Source: Asterias rubens | Taxonomy: Eukaryota; Echinodermata; Asteroidea; Forcipulatida; Asteriidae | NCBI RefSeq assembly: GCF_902459465.1 | Contig: NC_047071.1 | Coordinates: 13,598,385-13,662,384, forward strand | Length of the DNA stretch: 64,000 nt | Direction of reading: 5' to 3' | Shown: positions 58,696 to 64,000 of the stretch, one piece after another | Layout: each line of letters starts with the position of its first letter | Numbering within the stretch: position 1 is the first letter of the stretch | The notes under the pieces: model-generated | What the model was told of the DNA's origin: nothing | The model's input: the letters and a program-made list of their open reading frames with translations, nothing else | Databases searched by the model: none | Position numbers and translations under genes: made by a program

Positions 58696-61600
58696 AGCGG
58701 TAACTGCACACTGCAAAAAACCATGCCCAGCGTTTGCGCTTGGTCCTTCCGACTCGTTTCAACTTGTCTGCTCCACCTTGTACCCAGGCCGGCGGCGCTT
58801 GCTGTGCCGCCCTGCCTTGGTTATGAAAGACCCCGGCGGATTGACGAGATTATAACGCTTTCGTGCTCGATCCCATTTCTCGTTATTTCTGCGTCTGATA
58901 AACGGCACTTGATCGAGACTCTGCACCATGCCGGCACCGAGACCCGCATTCTTAGTGTGGACCATTGCTTTAATCTGAAATGAAAATCACAATAAAAAAT
59001 ACCACAAATTACTTAATTGATTTGGGGTTGAACAAAGAAAATTTACTGGAGTGGGACTTGAACCAACGGCCTTCGGATGAAAGTGCCAGCGCTCTACCAT
59101 CTGAGCTATCTAGCCCTATGCTGGCGGCCTCCCTATTTTGTCAATATAATTGTTCAGGGTGCCAGTCAGAAGCCATACAACGGTTAGTTGCTGTGTAGCC
59201 AGGGATCACACCCAAATTAAGATACAATCTGGGAAGCGGCAGCCAGCGGATCACCTTAAGGGGATGCGACTTTTTATTAAGATCACCAAGAACATGAACT
59301 GTATTGATCAAGGACTTAAAAGGGACCGTGGTTTCCTGTCTCACTACCAGGAGTAGATGCTCTAGTCACCTACTCCACCCTTTGTCACTGGATTAATTTA
59401 CCCGTTAATTTTTCTGTGTAATCGCCATAGTAAAAAGAAGCTATCAGAGAAAACAGCATACGTTAGTGTACAGACCCATTTTTCTCAGAATTATGTCATA
59501 AGATATTTTAGATGTTGACAAATTTTGCAATGGAAGGGTATTGAATACAATGGCACTTTACACCATTTTAATGTGAGGTTAGAGATTTGAAACTTAATCA
59601 GCACCAGCACGATCACTATATGCTATCGGGAAAATGAGTACATCACAAGAATGGTAATTTCCCTTGGTCTTAAAGGTTGAGATTTAATATTAATGTGACT
59701 TACCGGTTCTTTGATTCCTTGGTCGTTCTTGCCAAGCGACTGACCCTCTGACCAACCCATCTTTGACAGCAACTTATGACCAAGATTAGTGGAACTTATC
59801 GCTCTGTGTGACAACAAAATTAACCATTAGATGAATATTAATATGAAAACATATAACCACATTCTAGAAAGTTACGATTAAGAAAAACAAACTTATAGAT
59901 CGCAATGGTAAGCAGCTCTATGAAATTGGGCCCAAGGTCTGATCGTTTGGCCCAGCTTGCTCTAGTCAATATCAGGAGACTTGAGTTTTTATTTACCTAT
60001 CTACTGAAGCAGGCTCATCATGCGGTTGATACGGGTTATCGCTTCCTACTGTACGACGTCTGTCACCCGCTCGATCAGCGTATGCAGAGTTCATCAAGGA
60101 CGGATCCTTATTCACAAAGTCGTCCTTAGTTAGGTTGAATTTCTTCTTGAGTTGCCGAAGCTCCTTCTTGCGCTGTTGTTCCTTGTCTTGCTTAGTGCTC
60201 GATGATGCAGTCCCTGAAAGAAGAAGAAAAAGAAATCTTTCCGTTTAATTTCACTTTTGTATTGATTAATTCTGGTTGTGTAGCTGGGCACTCTCAGAAA
60301 AGCTAACTTAATAACTGTAGCCAAGAACCCAATGGAGAGAAGGAAGGAATTTTCAGTTTAAGGTGTGAGAGGAAACCCCAGAAAAAAAGGCAAGGCAAGA
60401 TACCACTGCGTCAACCTGATCTCATGAAAACACTTTTTTCCCCTTCTGACACCTTCAGATGGTTAGTCTTTCTTCAAGCCATTTATTTTTACCTGACTCA
60501 TACTGTGGCTGCACTTGAAGACACATTTTTATCTGAATGCCTTCAGATGGTTAGTCTTTCTTCAAGCCGTTTTTTTTCTTACCTGGTTCATTCTGTTGCT
60601 GGATTGCAATCAATGCTTGCACCTGTCCCGGTTCACATTCATCACACGTTTCGTCCCCAGCGTGGATGTGGAGTCTAATCGTAGTACCTCCAATGGTGAT
60701 GTAGTCACGATGAGATAACGGATGTGGTTCACTCACCACACGTTGCTGAGTGGAGGACAACCAAACACATATAAGAACTTCAATCAATTAAATTTAGTTT
60801 ATTGTTTATTATGGTGTGGCGTGGCCGAGCAGAAAAGAACAGCAGACTCAAACTCTGGTGTTTCTGATCAGCACATTGTGTGTCAAGTACTGCTTGTGTC
60901 CTCAAGCAATGCACTTAATAATCTTTACTGCAGCATCCCTCGGATGGGACGTAAAGCGGATGGCCCTGTTTGTTGTGTAATGCATGTAAAAGCACCCAGT
61001 GCACTTATCATAAAGAGAAGGGTTTGCCTCGGTGTTCCTGCGGTGTTCCTACGGCTGATTTCACGAAATGCTAGGATTAATCCTAACTCCAGTTAGGACG
61101 AGTAACCCGTCCTAACTTAGGATGGGTTAAATTCGTCCTATGTATTTTGATACGGAACTGAACCCGTCCCAAGTCCTAAGATTAACCCTAAGTTAGGAAG
61201 AGTTTGGTGAAATCGACGGCAGGTCTGATTGGCTGCATATTGCGCCACAGCACCTTGTAAAACATGACATGGTGCTATGTAAAGGAATAGGTCTCATACT
61301 TGAAAATGCAGCTCCGCAGTTATTGCAGAAAAAATACTGAATGCTAAAGTGCAATGAGCATAACTGAGTGACTGATTTGAGCGCTGTATAAGAAGCCACT
61401 GTTATGTTATATTACAACAATGAGTTATTGCCAATGCACTTTCACTGCTTAATCTAAACCTCACTCACTCACCTCTGATATTGCCTTGCCATTGATTATC
61501 GTTCCATTCTGACTGCCAAGATCTTTGATGGTGTACTGTCGTTCTTCGGACTCGTACACAATCTGAGCATGACGCTTGCTCACCTTCACACTCGGAATTA

Positions 61601-62703
61601 GCAAAATGTGACTGCTGCCCCTCTTGAAATAAACAGAAACATCGTGGCGTCAGAGCGATGAAATGAAATGTCACAATTTTGAGGAAATTCATTAAGAATG
61701 GGTACAAGAGGTGCTTTATTATTCTTTCTTGAATAAACTGAAAAAGTAAAAAAGAAATCAAAAAAGTAAGAAAAACAAGTACAGGTCATTAGATATAAGT
61801 GGGACCTTGCGTTGCACTGAGAATATGACATTATTCCCCAATTAGATTGGACGCGATGCAGGTCTGTTCAAGATACGACCTATTGACCAGTCTAAATCAC
61901 ATGCAATAATTGCTGTTGTTTGCTTATCCTAAAAATCACGCAAAAGTTTGGTTGGTAATCTTTTTTTTTATCAAGGAAAACCTTTTCATGCTAAGCAAAA
62001 TTTTTATGCTTAGCAGCTCTATGAAATTGGGCCCAGATCTAGTCTGGTCCCTGACCAAAGATTCCTTGACGTCTCTTGTTAAAAATCTTAGGTCAGGGAT
62101 CACCCATGGTTAAATATAGAGCATGACGCAACTTGTCAGGGTCGGGGTCATCTCCAGGGAAACCATGTCTGCACTAGTTGCGATAAACGTAACCCTCCTC
62201 CCGACGGCCGTCACGCCAGAGGATTACGAGATTATTTTGATCGGCAATTAATGACAATCTGGTTCAACACGTACAATTTCGACAGCTAGTCACCAGATTT
62301 GCCCTATTTTTACCACTTTCAAAAATCATGAAACTTAATCCTCATTCAATGTCTAATGAACACTCAAGTCAAAACACCTTTGAAAAAATATTTTTGAAGA
62401 AAAAGGACAAAACTTACCAGAATCCCGGAGCGATTTGCTCTAAATAACAATAGCTGGCATAAAAACTCCTGTATCTACGGCCGACAGGACTGACATTATG
62501 TTTCCATACCGAACATCAACGATACTGTCCGAATGTTGACGACAACACATTCGGAACATTTTGGATAACTTTGAAAAAGGAGGAATTCCTCCTTTTTGGT
62601 CACGTGATTTTGGGTGATACCAGTCCCCTAAATTCTACAGAGCCTAGTCAGAGATTTTTGGGTCTGGGAACCAGACTAGCCCAGATCATTACGCCACTGG
62701 AGT

Positions 62704-62757
<54 letters not shown>
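62704..62757. repeat. (GA)n microsatellite, right arm
   Basis: Mirror of the (CT)n tract at 54155, about 20 bp longer, so the two arms are not the identical sequence. Confidence 0.95.
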
Positions 62758-62759
<2 letters not shown>

Positions 62760-62977
62760 GTAAAGCTTCCAGAGGGGGAGCTTCCAGATGGAGAAAATAA
62801 CTAAGCTTTTTAAATCTGTTTAACTAGCTTTTACCTTCCAATTGTTCCACCTGAACATGTAACAATGAAGAGCGATCCCAGTGGTTTGATGGTATCCGAC
62901 TTGGTCACAATCATCCGAATACACGGCGGGTAGTCCACCTTCAAAACTGTGAAAGGAAACAAAATGTCACGTCAGAT

Positions 62978-63351
62978 TTAAAGGGAAGCGTACGACGTTT
63001 GGTAGTTACTCAAACAAATATTAACCTAAAAACTTACTTGGTAACGAGCATTGGAGAGCTGTTGACGGTATAAAACTCTGTGAAAGACTCCCTCTGAAGT
63101 AAATTAGTTTTTGAGTAAGAGGTAAATTCTCACTAAAATAATTAAAGACTTCTAGCTAAAAGTCTTTTATTCTTATCTGAAAAGCACACAAATTTTTCCA
63201 ACAAGGGTGTTCTTCTTTCATCTTTCCTCGCAACTTCGATGAACCAATTGAGCCCAAAATTTTCACAGGCTTGTTATTTTATGGTTATGATGGGATACAC
63301 CAAGTGAGAAGACTGGCGTTGACAATTACCAAACGTGTACTTTCCCTTTAA
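62978..63351 (-). mobile_element. Mirror copy of the family B MITE
   Basis: Right-arm counterpart of 53562-53936, with small indels in the terminal repeat (AAGCGTACGACG against AAGGTACACG). Confidence 0.88.
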
Positions 63352-64000
63352 AACTCAAAGACAACTTTTATTCAGCCATGCAACTTTCTAATTGCAACAA
63401 AATGTGAAAATGGCCGATCACACTTAACTTTTGTACAGTGTTTTTTTCAGCTTTCTATGGCACTTTTATGAAAAGAAGAGGAAATCAGCTGATCAGCCGA
63501 AAAAGTTGCATGCCTGTTTTATGTTGCAGCTTAGTGCAACATGAGGCTACTGAAAAAAGTAAACTTTACCTTCTATTCCAGTTGAATTATCAGAATCCAA
63601 ATCTATTTCTTCTAACTCGTCATCCGATATATCGCTGTCAGATTCGTAAGAGCTGGTATCGCTGAAGTCTGACCCAGACGACTCGCTCTCCGACAACTCT
63701 CCTTCTTCCAATTCGTCCGAACTTAAGACGATAAATTCCTCTCCGTCCTCCTCAATAATCATAACATCTTCACCGATCTCCTCGTAGGAATTGTCCTCTG
63801 CTTTGTCGCCTTTGCTCCCAATTTCAAGTTCGTTCTGTCGCAGGTTCCACTTCCCCCGCTTCTGTTTCAAGATTGGGAACAACGGCGGCGTGTCTCCTTC
63901 CTGTTCTGCTGACCCCTGACATTTTGGCCTGTTGACCTTTGTCCTCGGTCCGTCTTAACCTCTTCCCACTCTGCGAGTCATCTTTGGCGGTTGATCCTTC

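Larger units (their letters stand above)
52909..64000. repeat. Inverted duplication, arms at least 5.3 kb, centred on the gap
   Basis: Positions p (left) and 116,891 - p (right) match for the inner ~2.6 kb of each arm. The sum drifts to about 116,909 at the window edge because of indels and a microsatellite length difference. The arms include AGGF1 exons 7-13, their introns and every repeat within those introns. The right arm is cut by the window edge, so the full length is unknown. Confidence 0.95.
58759..64000 (-). pseudogene. AGGF1: Inverted, frameshifted partial copy of AGGF1 exons 7-13
   Basis: Mirror image of the left-hand gene. Exons on the minus strand: 63570 to beyond 64000 (exon 7, cut by the window end), 62835-62946, 61473-61622, 60583-60745, 59997-60213, 59704-59803, 58759-58974. 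Splice sites are kept. The FHA exon is 150 bp here against 151 bp on the left: one base is lost just after its acceptor, so the frame breaks before the FHA core. Exon 7 has several more indels against the left copy: net -2 near 63830, -1 near 63890, and +1 each near 63922 and 63942. Taken literally this copy cannot encode AGGF1. Because indels dominate and it abuts a 500-N gap as an exact mirror, I read it as an unpolished or alternative-haplotype contig rather than a genuine second locus. Confidence 0.85.

Noticed and set aside
57908..58983. Long open frames of up to 284 codons across the gap on both strands
   Set aside because: They consist mostly of N and exist only because N contains no stop codon; the plus and minus versions are identical because of the mirror arms.

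Overview
The window is animal nuclear DNA: AT-rich, intron-rich and crowded with mobile-element remnants. It looks like an invertebrate deuterostome, most likely an echinoderm (perhaps a sea star). That placement rests on the vertebrate-like exon structure of an AGGF1 orthologue and on a ~380 bp TTAA-flanked repeat that I associate with echinoderm genomes. The placement is from memory and was not searched.

Layout. From 1 to about 33.5 kb I find no convincing host gene, although the RCC1-type gene must continue leftward into or beyond this stretch. It holds non-LTR retrotransposon tails, tRNA-derived SINEs, many short inverted-repeat DNA elements, several minisatellites, a telomere-like higher-order repeat (about 20.2-20.8 kb) and a ~150 bp satellite-like array (28.5-29.1 kb). 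From 33.5 to 42.2 kb lie seven consecutive coding exons, on the minus strand, of an RCC1-repeat protein; its 3' exons were not found. From 47.35 to 58.13 kb, plus strand, is a complete 13-coding-exon gene for AGGF1 (coiled coil, OCRE, charged/acidic linker, FHA, G-patch; 942 residues as modelled). The two genes are divergently arranged about 5.1 kb apart.

From 58,196 to 58,695 there are exactly 500 N. Everything to the right of the gap (58,696-64,000) is the reverse complement of what lies to the left (about 52,909-58,195), beginning at the base next to the gap. The right copy carries coding frameshifts and many small indels, so it reads best as an unpolished or alternative-haplotype contig joined tail to tail to the primary contig. 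A real palindrome is possible but less likely.

The most interesting biology is in the repeats. A large family of non-autonomous DNA elements has terminal repeats starting AGGCACTGGACAC, is flanked by TTAA, and carries a central palindrome. One copy (32,574-32,914) interrupts a SINE tail whose uninterrupted relative is also present (39,938-40,026), which shows directly that TTAA is the duplicated target. Across subfamilies the central palindrome has different sequences but stays self-complementary. I see no CRISPR array, rRNA gene or convincing functional tRNA gene, and no evidence of a wholly new protein-coding system.
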